From Acanthosepion pharaonis (taxonomy: Eukaryota; Mollusca; Cephalopoda; Sepiida; Sepiidae), in contig CAHIKZ030005210.1 in the NCBI GenBank assembly GCA_903632075.3, forward strand, positions 646,501-710,500: 64,000 bases of DNA, given 5' to 3'. Within the stretch, counting starts at the first letter, position 1. Each line of letters begins with the position of its first letter. This document shows, piece after piece, positions 50,857 to 63,104 of the stretch. The notes under the pieces are model-generated. The model searched no databases. It was not told the DNA's origin and was given only the letters and a program-made list of their open reading frames with translations. The position numbers and the translations under genes were made by a program.

Positions 50857-53800
50857 CCCGTATTACTCGTAAAAACGAGATCAGGGTAGGTCATTCACCC
50901 CGAACGAGATTCTGCCCTTCGGCGGAACCTCGTCAGGTTCCTTTTCTGCTCAAAGCAGAGTTCGACCGTCAAGCCGAAGCTCTGCTTGATTCGGTATCTA
51001 GCCACCCCGCACGAGGGTTGCATGCGACACAAGGTCATTTTTTATCGTGGGTTTCCTGAGGCCCGTAGGCTCAATGAAAAAATGCCCGTATAACTCGTAA
51101 AACGAGATAGGGTAGGTCATTCACCCCGAACGAGATTCCGCCCCTTCGGCGGAACTCGTCGGGGTTCCTTTCTGCTCAGAGGCAAAAAGTTCGACCGTCA
51201 AGCCGAGAAGCTCGGCTTGATTCAGTATCTAGCCACCCCACCACGAGGGTTGCATGCGACACAAGGTCATTTTATCGTGGGTTTCCTGATCCCGTAGGTT
51301 CAGCTAAAAAATATGCCCGTATAACTCGTAAAAACGAGATAGGGGGTCATTCACCCCGAACGAGATTCTGCCCTTCGGCGGAACCTCGTCCGGGTTCCCT
51401 TTCTGCTCAAAAGCAGAGTTCGACCATCAAGTCGAAAAGATCGGCTTGATTCGGTATCTAGCCACCCCCCACGAGGTTGCATGCGACACAAGGTCATTTT
51501 TATCGTGGGTTTCCTGGCCCGTAGGCTCAGCCAAAAAAATATACCCGTATAACTCGTAAAAACGAGATAGGGTGGGTCATTCACCCCGAACGAGATTCTG
51601 CCCTTCGGCGGAACCTCGTTTTTCTGCTCAAAAGCAGAGAGTTCGACCGTCAAGTCGAAGCTCAGCTTGATTCGGTATCTAGCCACCCCCCACGAGGGTT
51701 GCATGTGACACAGGGTCGTTTTTATCATTGGGATTCCTGGGCCCATAGGCTCAGCCAAAAAATACCCGTATTACTCGTAAAACGAGATCAGGGTAGGTCA
51801 TTCACCCCGAACGAGATTCTGCCCTTCGGCGGAACCTCGTCCAGGTTCCTTTCTGCTCAAAAAGCAGAGAGTTCGACCGTCAAGCCGAAGCTCTGCTTGA
51901 TTCGGTATCTAGCCACCCCCCGCACGAGGGTTGCATGCGACACAAGGTCATTTTTTATCGTGGGTTTCCTGAGCCCGTAGGCTCAGCCAAAAATATGCCC
52001 GTATAACTCGTAAAAACGAGATAGGGTAGGTCATTCACCCCGAACGAGATTCCGCCCTTCGGCGGAACCTCGTCCAGGTTCCTTTCTGCTCAGAGGCAAA
52101 AGTTCGACCGTCAAGCCGAGAAGCTCGGCTTGATTCAGTATCAGCCACCCCCACGAGGGTTGCATGCGACACAAGGTCATTTTTATCGTGGGTTTCCTGA
52201 TCCCGTAGGTTCAGCCAAAAATATGCCCGTATAACTCGTAAAAACGAGATAGGGTAGGTCATTCACCCCGAACGAGATTCTGCCCTTCGGCGGAACCTCG
52301 TCCGGGTTCTTTCTGCTCAAAGCAGAGAGTTCGACCATCAAGTCGAAAAAAAGATCGGCTTGATTCGGTATCTAGCCACCCCCCCACGAGGGTTGCATGC
52401 GACACAAGGTCATTTTATCGTGGGTTTCCTGGAGCCCGTAGGCTCAGCCAAAAATATGCCCGTATAACTCGTAAAACGAGATAGGGTAGGTCATTCACCC
52501 CGAACGAGATTCTGCCCTTCGGCGGAACCTCGTCCGGGTTCCTTTCTGCTCAAAAAGCAGAGTTCGACCGTCAAGTCGAGAAGCTCGGCTTGATTCGGTA
52601 TCTAGCCACCCCCACGAGGGTTGCATGTGACACAAGGTCGTTTTTATCGTGGGATTCCTGAGCCCATAGGCTCAGCCAAAAATATGCCCGTATTACTCGT
52701 AAAAACGAGATCAGGGTAGGTCATTCACCCCGAACGAGATTCTGCCCTTCGGCGGAACCTCGTCCAGGTTCCTTTCTGCTCAAAAGCAGAGAGTTCGACC
52801 GTCAAGCGAGAAGCTCTGCTTGATTCGGTATCTAGCCACCCCGCACGAGGGTTGCATGCGACACAAGGTCATTTTATCGTGGGTTTCCTGGGCCCGTAGG
52901 CTCAGCCAAAAATATGCCCGTATAACTCGTAAAAACGAGATAGGGTAGGTCATTCACCCCGAACGAGATTCCGCCCTTCAGCGGAACCTCGTCCGGGTTC
53001 CTTTCTGCTCAGAGGCAAAAGTTCGACCGTCAAGCCGAAGCTCGGCGATTCGATATCTAGCCACCCCCACGAGGGTTGCATGCGACACAAGGTCATTTTA
53101 TCGTGGGTTTCCTGATCCCGTAGGTTCAGCCAAAAAAAATATGCCCGTATAACTCGTAAAAACGAGATAGGGTGGGTCATTCACCCCGAACGAGATTCTG
53201 CCCTTCGGCGGAACCTCGTCCGGGTTCCTTTCTGCTCAAAAGCAGAGTTCGACCATCAAGTCGAAAAGATCGGCTTGATTCGGTATCTACCCCACGAGGG
53301 TTGCATGCGACACAAGGTCATTTTTATCGTGGGTTTCCTGAGCCCGTAGGCTCAGCCAAAAATATGCCCGTATAACTCGTAAAAACGAGATAGGGTAGGT
53401 CATTCACCCCGAACGAGATTCTGCCCTTCGGCGGAACCTCGTCCGGGTTCCTTTCTGCTCAAAAGCAGAGAGTTCGACCGTCAAGTCGAGATGCTCGGCT
53501 TGATTCGGTATCTAGCCACCCCCACGAGGGTTGCATGTGACACAAGGTCGTTTTTATCGTGGGATTCCTGAGCCCATAGGCTCAGCCAAAAAATATGCCC
53601 GTATTACTCGTAAAAAACGAGATCAGGGTAGGTCATTCACCCCGAACGAGATTCTGCCTTCGGCGGAACCTCGTCAGGTTCCTTTCTGCTCAAAGCAGAG
53701 AGTTCGACCGTCAAGCCGAGAAGATCTGCTTGATTCGGTATCTAACCACCCCCGCACGAGGGTTGCATGCGACACAAAGGTCATTTTTTATCGTGGGTTT

Positions 53801-54521
53801 CCTGAGCCCGTAGGCTCAGCCAAAATATGCCCGTATAACTCGTAAAAACGAGATAGGGTAGGTCATTCACCCCGAACGAGATTCCGCCCTTCGGCGGAAC
53901 CTCGTCCGGGTTCCTTTCTGCTCAGAGGCAAAAAGTTCGACCGTCAAGCCGAGAAGCTCGGCTTGATTCAGTATCTAGCCACCCCCCCACGAGGGTTGCA
54001 TGCGACACAAGGTCATTTTTATCGTGGGTTTCCTGATCCCGTAGGTTCAGCCAAAAATATGCCCGTATAACTCGTAAAAACGAGATAGGGTAGGTCATTC
54101 ACCCCGAACGAGATTCTGCCTTCGGAGGAACCTCGTCCGGGTTCCTTTCTGCTCAAAAAGAGAGTTCGACCATCAAGTCGAAAAAGATCGGCTTGATTCG
54201 GTATCTAGCCACCCCCCACGAGGGTTGCATGCGACACAAGGTCATTTTTTTATCGTGGGTTTCCTGAGCCCGTAGGCTCAGCCAAAAATATGCCCGTATA
54301 ACTCGTAAAAACGAGATAGGGTAGGTCATTCACCCCGAACGAGATTCTGCCCTTCGGCGGAACCTCGTCCGGGTTCCTTTCTGCTCAAAAGCAGAGAGTT
54401 CGACCGTCAAGTCGAGAAGCTCGGCTTGATTCGGTATCTAGCCACCCCCCCACGAGGGTTGCATGTGACACAAGGTCGTTTTTATCGTGGGATTCCTGAG
54501 CCCATAGGCTCAGCCAAAAAT
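50857..54521 (+). repeat. 4-mer higher-order repeat block in the array
   Basis: Units with CCCGTATTACTCG occur at 50857, 51765, 52686 and 53598, and the next expected position (54522) is replaced. Units preceded by TGATCCCGTAGGTTCAG occur at about 51285, 52198, 53113 and 54027. Both diagnostics recur every fourth unit (about 908-924 bp), giving four copies of a 4-unit repeat. Confidence 0.85.
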
Positions 54522-57500
54522 ATGCCCGTATAACTCGTAAAAACGAGATAGGGTAGGTCATTCACCCCGAACGAGATTCTGCCCTTCGGCGGAACCTCGT
54601 CCGGTTCCTTTCTGCTCAAAAGCAGAGTTCGACCGTCAAGTCGAGAAGCTCGGCTTGATTCGGTATCTAGCCACCCCCACGAGGGGTTGCATGTGACACA
54701 AGGTCGTTTTATCGTGGGATTCCTGGGCCCGTAGGCTCAGCCAAAATTATGCCCGTATGACTCGTAAAAAACGAGATCAGGGTGGGTCATTCACCCCGAA
54801 CGAGATTCTGCCCTTCGGTGGAACCTCGTCCGGGTTTCTTTCTGCTCAAAAAGCAGAGAGTTCGACCGTCAAGTCGAGAAGCTCGGCTTGATTCGGTATC
54901 TAGCCACCCCCCACGAGGGTTGCATGTGACACAAGGTCGTTTTTATCGTGGGTTTCCTGAGCCCGTAGGCTCAGCCAAAAATATGCCCGTTAAACTCGTA
55001 ATAACGAGATCGGGTAGGTCATTCACCCCCTAACGAGATTCTGCCCTTCGGTGGAACCTCGTCCGGGTTCTTTTCTGCTCAAAAAGCAGAGTTCGACCGT
55101 CAAGTCGAGAAGCTCGGCTTGATTCGGTATCTAGCCACACCCCCACGAGGGTTGCATGCGACACAAGGTCATTTTTTTATCGTGGGTTTCCTGGCCCGTA
55201 GGCTCAGCCAAAAATATGCCCGTATAACTCGTAATAACGAGATCGGGTAGGTCATTCACCCCGAACGAGATTCTGCCCTTCGGTGGAACCTCGTCCGGGT
55301 TCCTTCTGCTCAAAAGCAGAGAGTTCGACCGTCAAGTCGAGAAGCTCGGCTTGATTCGGTATCTAGCCACCCCCCCCACGAGGGTTGCATGTGACACAAG
55401 GTCGTTTTTATCGTGGGATTCCTGAGCCCATAGGCTCAGCCAAAAATATGCCCGTATTACTCGTAAAAACGAGATCAGGGTAGGTCATTCACCCCGAACG
55501 AGATTCTGCCCTTCGGCGGAACCTCGTCCAGGTTCCTTTCTGCTCAAAAGCAGAGAGTTCGACCATCAAGTCGAAAAGATCGGCTTGATTCGGTATCTAG
55601 CCACCCCCCCACCCCACGAGGGTTGCATGCGACACAAGGTCATTTTTATCGTGGGTTTCCTGAGCCCGTAGGCTCAGCCAAAAATATGCCCGTATAACTC
55701 GTAATAACGAGATCGGGTAAGGTCATTCACCCCGAACGAGATTCTGCCCTTCGGTGGAACCTCGTCGGGTTCCTTTCTGCTCAAAAGCAGAGAGTTCGAC
55801 CGTCAAGTCGAGAAGCTCGGCTTGATTCGGTATCTAGCCACCCCCCACGAGGGTTGCATGCGACACAAGGTCATTTTTATCGTGGGATTCCTGAGCCCAT
55901 AGGCTCAGCCAAAAATATGCCCGTATGACTCGTAAAAACGAGATCAGGGTAGGTCATTCACCCCGAACGAGATTCTGCCCTTCGGTGGAACCTCGTCCGG
56001 GTTCCTTTCTGCTCAAAAGCAGAGAGTTCGACCGTCAAGTCGAGAAGCTCGGCTTGATTCGGTATCTAGCCACCCCCCCCACGAGGGTTGCATGTGACAC
56101 AAGGTCGTTTTTATCGTGGGTTTCCTGAGCCCGTAGGCTCAGCCAAAAATATGCCCGTTAAACTCGTAATAACGAGATCGGGTAGGTCATTCACCCCGAA
56201 CGAGATTCTGCCCTTCGGTGGAACCTCGTCCGGGTTCCTTTCTGCTCAAAAGCAGAGAGTTCAACCGTCAAGTCGAGAAGCTCGGCTTGATTCGGTATCT
56301 AGCCACCCCCCCCCCACGAGGGTTGCATGTGACACAAGGTCGTTTTTATCGTGGGATTCCTGAGCCCATAGGCTCAGCCAAAAATATGCCCGTATTACTC
56401 GTAAAAACGAGATCAGGGTAGGTCATTCACCCCGAACGAGATTCTGCCCTTCGGCGGAACCTCGTCCAGGTTCCTTTCTGCTCAAAAGCAGAGAGTTCGA
56501 CCGTCAAGCCGAGAAGCTCTGCTTGATTCGGTATCTAGCCACCCCCCCACGAGGGTTGCATGCGACACAAGGTCATTTTTATCGTGGGTTTCCTGATCCC
56601 GTAGGCTCAGCCAAAAATATGCCCGTATAACTCGTAAAAACGAGATAGGGTAGGTCATTCACCCCGAACGAGATTCTGCCCTTCGGCGGAACCTCGTCCG
56701 GGTTCCTTTCTGCTCAAAAGCAGAGAGTTCGACCATCAAGTCGAAAAGATCGGCTTGATTCGGTATCTAGCCACCCCCCACGAGGGTTGCATGCGACACA
56801 AGGTCATTTTTATCGTGGGTTTCTGAGCCCGTAGGCTCAGCCAAAAAATATGCCCGTATAACTCGTAAAAACGAGATAGGGTAGGTCATTCACCCGAACG
56901 AGATTCTGCCCTTCGGCGGAACCTCGTCCGGGTTCCTTTCTGCTCAAAAGCAGAGAGTTCGACCATCAAGTCGAAAAGATCGGCTTGATTCAGTATCTAG
57001 CCACCCCCCCACGAGGGGTTGCATGCGACACAAGGTCATTTTTATCGTGGGTTTCCTGAGCCGTAGGCTCAGCCAAAATATGCCCGCCCGTATAACTCGT
57101 AAAAACGAGATGGGGTAAGTCATTCACCCCGAACGAGATTCTGCCTTCGGCGGAACCTCGTCCGGGTTCCTTTCTGCTCAAAAGCAGAGTTCGACCATCA
57201 AGTCGAAAAAGATCGGCTTTGATTCGGTATCTAGCCACCCCCACGAGGGTTGCATGCGACACAAGGTCATTTTTATCGTGGGTTTCCTGAGCCCGTAGGC
57301 TCAGCCAAAAAATATGCCCGTATAACTCGTAAAAACGAGATAGGGTGGGTCATTCACCCCGAACGAGATTCTGCCCTTCGGCGGAACCTCGTCCGGGTTC
57401 CTTTCTGCTCAAAAGCAGAGAGTTCGACCATCAAGTCGAAAAGATCGGCTTGATTCAGTATCTAGCCACCCCACGAGGGTTGCATGCGACACAAGGTCAT

Positions 57501-57779
57501 TTTTTATCGTGGGTTTCCTGAGCCCGTAGGCTCAGCCAAAATATGCCCGTATAACTCGTAAAAACGAGATAGGGTGGGTCATTCACCCCGAACGAGATTC
57601 TGCCCTTCGGCGGAACCTCGTCCGGGTTCCTTTCTGCTCAAAAGCAGAGAGTTCGACCATCAAGTCGAAAAAAGATCGGCTTGATTCAGTATTCAGCCAC
57701 CCCCCACGAGGGTTGCATGCGACACAAGGTCATTTTTTATCGTGGGTTTCCTGAGCCCGTAGGCTCAGCCAAAAAATAT

Positions 57780-59312
57780 GCCCGTATGACTCGTAAAAAA
57801 CGAGATCAGGGTAGGTCATTCACCCGAACGAGATTCTGCCCTTCGGCGGAACCTCGTCGGGTTCCTTTCTGCTCAAAAAAGCAGAGAGTTCGACCGTCAA
57901 GCCGAAAAGATCGGCTTGATTCAGTATCTAGCCACCCCTCCACGAGGGTTGCATGCGACACAAGGTCATTTTTATCGTGGGTTTCCTGAGCCCGTAGGCT
58001 CAGCCAAAAATATGCCCGTATAACTCGTAAAAACGAGATAGGGTAGGTCATTCACCCCGAACGAGATTCTGCCCTTCGGCGGAACCTCGTCCGGGTTCCT
58101 TTCTGCTCAAAAGCAGAGAGTTCGACCATCAAGTCGAAAAGATCGGCTTGATTCAGTATCTAGCCACCCCCACGAGGGGTTGCATGCGACACAAGGTCAT
58201 TTTTATTGGGTTTCCTGAGCCCGTAGGCTCAGCCAAAAAAATATGCCCGTATGACTCGTAAAAACGAGATCAGGGTAGGTCATTCACCCCGAACGAGATT
58301 CTGCCCTTCGGCGGAACCTCGTCGGGTTCCTTTCTGCTCAAAAGCAGAGAGTTCGACCATCAAGTCGAAAAGATCGGCTTGATTCAGTATCTAGCCACCC
58401 CCACGAGGGTTGCATGCGACACAAGGTCATTTTTATCGTGGGTTTCCTGAGCCCGTAGGCTCAGCCAAAAAATATGCCCGTATAACTCGTAAAAACGAGA
58501 TAGGGTAGGTCATTCACCCCGAACGAGATTCTGCCCTTCGGCGGAACCTCGTCCGGGTTCTTTCTGCTCAAAAGCAGAGAGTTCGACCATCAAGTCGAAA
58601 AGATCGGCTTGATTCAGTATCTAGCCACCCCCACGAGGGTTGCATGCGACACAAGGTCATTTTTTATCGTGGGTTTCCTGAGCCCGTAGGCTCAGCCAAA
58701 AATATGCCCGTATGACTCGTAAAAAACGAGATCAGGGTAGGTCATTCACCCCGAACGAGATTCTGCCCTTCGGCGGAACCTCGTCGGGTTCCTTTCTGCT
58801 CAAAAGCAGAGAGTTCGACCGTCAAGCCGAAAAGATCGGCTTGATTCAGTATCTAGCCACCCCCCACGAGGGTTGCATGCGACACAAGGTCATTTTTATC
58901 GTAGGTTTCCCGAGCCAGTAGGCTCAGCCAAAAATATGCCCGTACAACTCGTAAAAACGAGATGGGGTGGGTCATTCACCCCGAACGAGATTCTGCCCTT
59001 CGGCGGAACCTCGTCCGGGTTCCTTTCTGCTCAAAAGCAGAGAGTTCGACCATCAAGTCGAAAAGATCGGCTTGATTCAGTATCTAGCCACCCCCCACGA
59101 GGGTTGCATGCGACACAAGGTCATTTTTATCGTGGGTTTCCTGAGCCCGTAGGCTCAGCCAAAAATATGCCCGTATGACTCGTAAAAAACGAGATCAGGG
59201 TAGGTCATTCACCCCGAACGAGATTCTGCCCTTCGGCGGAACCTCGTCCGGGTTCCTTTCTGCTCAAAAGCAGAGAGTTCGACCGTCAAGCCGAAAAGAT
59301 CGGCTTGATTCG
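57780..59312 (+). repeat. dimeric higher-order repeat block in the array
   Basis: CCCGTATGACTCG occurs at 57780, 58246, 58706 and 59168 (466, 460, 462 bp apart), alternating with CCCGTATAACTCG or CCCGTACAACTCG. This block uses the TTGATTCAGTATC form throughout, unlike the 4-mer block. Confidence 0.85.
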
Positions 59313-59480
59313 ACCCTCTGTCTTGAGAGGCGTAGCATACATTGTGTTAGGAAGAGTTCATTCTGTAGTTATAGGTAAGGACCCATGACACCAATATTTG
59401 TCTATAGATCCAAATATATTGCCTATTCTCGAGCCAAATATTTTCTGATTTACTCAGATATAACAATATTTACTCATAGG
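59313..59480. other. right flank of the array
   Basis: Begins GACCCTCTGTCTTGAGAGG after the last unit stops within its fourth hairpin. GTAAGGACCCATGACACC resembles GTAAGGTCCCATAACAC near 28094, also just downstream of a hairpin element. Confidence 0.45.
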
Positions 59481-59482
59481 CG

Positions 59483-59775
59483 CAATTATAAACAACCAAT
59501 ATTTATTTACAGATTCAAGTATTAACAAATCATATTTATCTATAGGTTCAATTATAAACAACCAATATTTATTTACAGATTCAAGTATTAACAAATCATA
59601 TTTATCTATAGGTTTAATTATAAACAACCAATATTTATTTACAGATTCAAGTATTAACAAATCATATTTATCTATAGGTTCAATTATAAACAACCAATAT
59701 TTACCTATGAACAAATAATGTCTACTTCTCGACTCGATTATAAACGACTTATATTTATATATAGATTCAAGTACA
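59483..59775. repeat. 66-bp minisatellite
   Basis: AATTATAAACAACCAATATT recurs at 59484, 59550, 59616 and 59682, exactly 66 bp each, with ATTTACAGATTCAAGTATTA and CAAATCATATTTATCTATAG between. Because 66 is 3 x 22, the minus-strand frame 59879-59454 reads an in-frame 22-residue repeat (DKYDLLILESVNKYWLFI plus four residues). There is no other evidence that it is translated. Confidence 0.92.
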
Positions 59776-59779
59776 GATC

Positions 59780-61640
59780 CATTAAAAAAGGAGCATACAT
59801 GATAAAAAAATGCTCCAATTTTATAAAAACGAAGTTTTATCGCCAAAATCTTTATGTTATTATTAAGAGGAAAAACCAAAGGATTTTTTTTATACTAAAT
59901 TATTTGTTTAATCCGTTTTGGAACGTTCAAAATTTTGTCAAAAGTTTTATTTTTCTTGCTTCAGTGGGTGGCCATAAATTAGTCTGGGGAAATGTTAGCG
60001 TCTTTTTGCAGCACGAAACACTCTATTTGGAAATTCATGCAAAAATCAGATACTCTTTCAGGTGTTATTCACAAATTAATTAAATTGTTTTTTTAAATGG
60101 TTCTTTTTTAGAAAATTTTGGTAATTTTTTTTACATCTGTTTATCCCCACTTATTAAATTTTATGATTTTCAAGAAATTATTTTTTGTAGCGGTTAATGT
60201 TTATATTAGTTATAAGGACAAGTCCGTGGAGAATTTAAATTATCAAATTTTTATTGTCAAACAGGATACCCAGTTAAAATCATTAAATTTTTATTTCTTA
60301 AACTGGACCCCACTTACAGAAAATCTGCTCTGAATCGTAAAATAAATAATGCAATAAAACTAAGACGTTATTTGATTAGAAAAGCTTTTAATGACTTTTA
60401 TACATAAAATATATTATGGGCATTATTGTCTTACGAAAAAAATTTTTTCGATACATATTGAATTTTTATAAGAATTGTTTTCATTTTTAAAAATTTAATT
60501 ACAATAATTTATAAGCTTTTAAATCTTTTAAAATTCTGTATTAATTTGTAGCAGCCAAGTGATGTTATTAAATTAATACTGTATTTGCTAATTGAAAAGC
60601 TCACTACAATTCAACGACGCTAATATTTTAAAAAGAATTTTGAATTTATTTTATCTGCGTATAGACGGGTCGATTTTTTTAATACGGATATCCAAACGCG
60701 ACATTATCAGAAAATAAGAGCGATAACTATAGTAAAAGTAAAATTTATTACCAATTTTCTAGCATTTCCGTAAATTAGACTATAAACCCAAAGTACCTAA
60801 AATTTAGTAAAATATTAGATTGCTTAGAATATTTTCTTAAATTTTTAAGATTACTGGGTAGCCATAAAAAATTATATAAAAAACTGCTCATGTTATATTT
60901 ATTAAGTAATTGTTAAAGGTATGCCCCTCACCTTAGGAAAAATTCCCAAACATAACTCTATCGAGAAAAAAACACCCACCTCTATGTTAAAAATGCTTTT
61001 TCTGCGATATTTTAAACTAAAAGTAATATTTGTTTCAAATCAGATTATTTAAACTTTAAAACAGCTAATCTTCCCCAAATAAAATTTCAGAAAAGTTTAT
61101 TCTATTTTTGAAAGATTTTTTTTTAATAGGGTTACGTTGTGTCAACAGATTTGTCAATATGGACGATTTTAACGTTTTTATTGATGATAAAAAAAATATT
61201 TCAATCAACTTAAATTTAGTATGAAATACTATGAAAAATTATTAGTCAGTCATACAAAATAATTAAAAATAGTAATTAATTTTAAAAAAGTGTAAATAAA
61301 CAAATAAATAAATATTGGGAGAGGCTAACTTGCCGGTCCCGGTAAAAGCTTACCTAAGGAACTGAAACCTGTGAATAGAACTGTGTGTTCTATAAGACAA
61401 ATTGTAAAAAGTCCCCCTGATACTAATGGTTTGAAAAGAGTTCACCAAACCTCGGGGTTTGACAATATTGTGAGACCGTAACATACATACAACATGGACT
61501 CTTCCAGGACTATATAAAGTATGCGACATAACACTCTAGGAAGAGAAGAAGAGGAGGAGGAGAGAGAGTATTCTAATACCGTAGTATCAGCCGCGAACGA
61601 CTACCAACATTGGACACTAGCACATAGTAAGCTCCGCTTA
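59780..61640. other. AT-rich stretch, no supported gene
   Basis: Very AT-rich with short frames (59718-60083, 60118-60333) of no recognisable domain. Near 61330-61640 GC rises and a TATATAAAG box-like word occurs at about 61511; no LTR boundaries could be fixed. Confidence 0.5.
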
Positions 61641-61749
61641 CACTTACACTATCTTTGTAACCTTTTTGTTTAATATATCTTTCTTACCTCTAATCCGTGT
61701 TCCATGTTTTACTTCCGTGGTCCTGACTTTGGGCCCACATCAGACAGTA

Positions 61750-61935
61750 CTCAAACACTCTGCTTTCGAGCAGAGAGGAATCCAGACGAGGCTATGCCGA
61801 AGGACAGTCTCGTCTGGGGATAGACAGCTACCTGACCTCGGTGTCTACGGGGAATTTTTGCAGGAGCCTACAGGCTCGGGACGCCTCACGTTAAAAAGAC
61901 CGGCCTTGTGTCACATCCAGCTTTGTGGGGAGGAC
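61750..61935 (-). mobile_element. hairpin element copy, reverse orientation
   Basis: Reverse complement of the array unit: CTCTGCTTTCGAGCAGAG (perfect stem), CCAGACGAGGC paired with the later CTCGTCTGGGG, GCCGAAGGACAG, GAGCCTACAGGCTCGGG and CCGGCCTTGTGTCACAT. The outer stem reads CCAGACGAG/CTCGTCTGG here against CCGAACGAG/CTCGTCCGG in the array. Breakpoints are in the C-run phase. The 123-codon plus-strand frame (61666-62037) running over it is not a gene. Confidence 0.78.
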
Positions 61936-62191
61936 TTGGGTAAATATCAATGGTTTGAAAATGCCAAAGAAAGAAGGTATAAATTCATTTTCATCATATG
62001 TTTAGGCTTTATTCCAGTTCTAATCATCGCTTTTTAAAAACACTAATCATCGACGGAGAGCGAAGGTAGTTAAAAAAAAGGCGAAGTCATGAGAATAACC
62101 GTCCTTTTCACACTGCGTCTTATTGCAGAAACGTTTGTCTATGTTTACAGAACTCAAGAAAAACAAATAATGTTTATTTACAGAATCAAGT

Positions 62192-62355
62192 TGTTATGAA
62201 TAATCAAGAGTTGTCTCCCCTTGTTTCGTTGCTATTCTCTTTGAGAGAGCTATTTCTGTTTACTGGGACTATAAAAGGACACTATAAGTGAACCTTGTAT
62301 TCTCAGTTGAATAAAGCTTTCTTAAAGCCTACACCTGCGTACTTTTGCCATTACA
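62192..62355 (+). mobile_element. solo LTR, 164 bp, with 5-bp target duplication
   Basis: Begins TGTTATGAATAATC and ends TTGCCATTACA (TG...CA). It is flanked by the perfect direct repeat CAAGT at 62187-62191 and 62356-62360. Internally a TATA box CTATAAAAGG is at 62269 and an AATAAAG polyadenylation signal at 62310, spaced as in a short retroviral-type LTR. No internal retroelement sequence is adjacent, so it is a solo LTR left by recombination. The superfamily (Ty3/gypsy or BEL) cannot be told from the LTR. Confidence 0.88.
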
Positions 62356-62499
62356 CAAGTACAAATGATCAAGATTTACCTATTGTTATGAGTATGAATG
62401 ACCTCTCACCCAATCATAAAATAGCTAACTGACTAAAAAGTATAAAGTATGTTTTCCTATAAATAGGATTTTTTTTATCAAATAATGACCAAAAATGTT

Positions 62500-62995
62500 T
62501 AATTTCGACACTGAGTAACCCAACAAAGATTCTGTCTATATTTCTGAGAAAATACAAAGGATCTGCGGTCCATATAACATCAGGACAACCTTCAAAAGCT
62601 TGACGACACTTCGCAGATATCTCTCCCGAGTAAGACCCCCCCACCACCATAGAGGAGAACATGACTAAAGCCTGTATGTACGCTATCCCGTGCAGCTGCG
62701 GAAAGGAATATAAAGGAGAGACAGGCCGTCCCCTCAAGGTAAGGCGTCAAGAACACCAGAAAGCTGTAACACGAGGGGAGGTAGAAAAATCAGGCGTGAT
62801 GACCACATATGGAGAGAGAAGGGAGATCACCGCCCTCTGTGGAATCAGGTTGAGATTATAGCCAAGGAACACCATTGGAAAATTCGTAAACTTAAGGAAT
62901 CAGCACATATGCTAGACCACAAAAATCTCCTAAGCCGACCAAGCATAGAAATCAATATAATATGGGAACCAGTAATAAGGAGTGCCAGAGAAAAT
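62500..62995 (+). pseudogene. Penelope-like GIY-YIG endonuclease fragment
   Basis: The plus strand reads KACMYAIPCSCGKEYKGETG, then RPLKVRRQEHQKAVTRGEVE and KSGV (62661-62800). This is the GIY-YIG nuclease core (xIYxIxCxCGxxYxGET, then RxxEHxxA) of Penelope-like elements. It continues after a frame change as HIWREKGDHRPLWNQVEIIA, KEHHWKIRKLKESAHMLDHK and LSRPSIEINIIWEPV. Upstream (62530-62640) KKYKGSAVHITSGQPSKA fits the connector. The C-rich CGK differs from the CTKCPF type at 32.1 kb, so it is a different lineage. Confidence 0.82.
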
Positions 62996-63104
62996 CAATA
63001 ATAACAACAAAGTTGCAATATGAGCTCTGGTAAAAACATGGAATGATAACAGCAAAATTGTAATATGAGCACTGGTAAAAATGGTTCTGAAGAAATTAGG
63101 TTTA

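Larger units (their letters stand above)
49025..59312 (+). repeat. 10.3-kb tandem array of a ~230-bp hairpin-rich unit
   Basis: The marker GCCCGT recurs about 45 times from 49029 to 59168, averaging 230 bp, and the last unit is partial. Successive stem-loops in one unit: CTCGTAAAAACGAG; CCCGAACGAG...CTCGTCCGGG around GCCCTTCGGC; TCTGCTCAAAAGCAGA; TCAAGCCGAGAAGCTCGGCT; CCCACGA...TCGTGGG enclosing GACACAAGGTC; GAGCCCGTAGGCTC. Homopolymer length varies (C-run, A-run) while stems are mostly kept. All open frames here are repeat shadows with variable frame and no conserved start or stop. The unit also occurs singly at 13740, 27808, 33942, 38045 and 61750. Confidence 0.97.

Noticed and set aside
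49025..59312. Array as a CRISPR locus
   Set aside because: Repeats are ~230 bp and contiguous with no unique spacers, and the context is a eukaryotic genome full of LINEs and SINEs.
49025..59312. Array unit as a hammerhead-ribozyme retrozyme
   Set aside because: I looked on both strands for the CTGANGA...GAAA core and found none; a different ribozyme fold is still possible and would need an Infernal search.
49123..59378. Many 60-141 codon open frames in both strands of the 10.3-kb array
   Set aside because: They follow the repeat unit, change frame with homopolymer length, share no conserved start or stop, and match no protein domain.
61666..62037. 123-codon gene
   Set aside because: Most of it overlies a reverse hairpin element whose other copies encode nothing.
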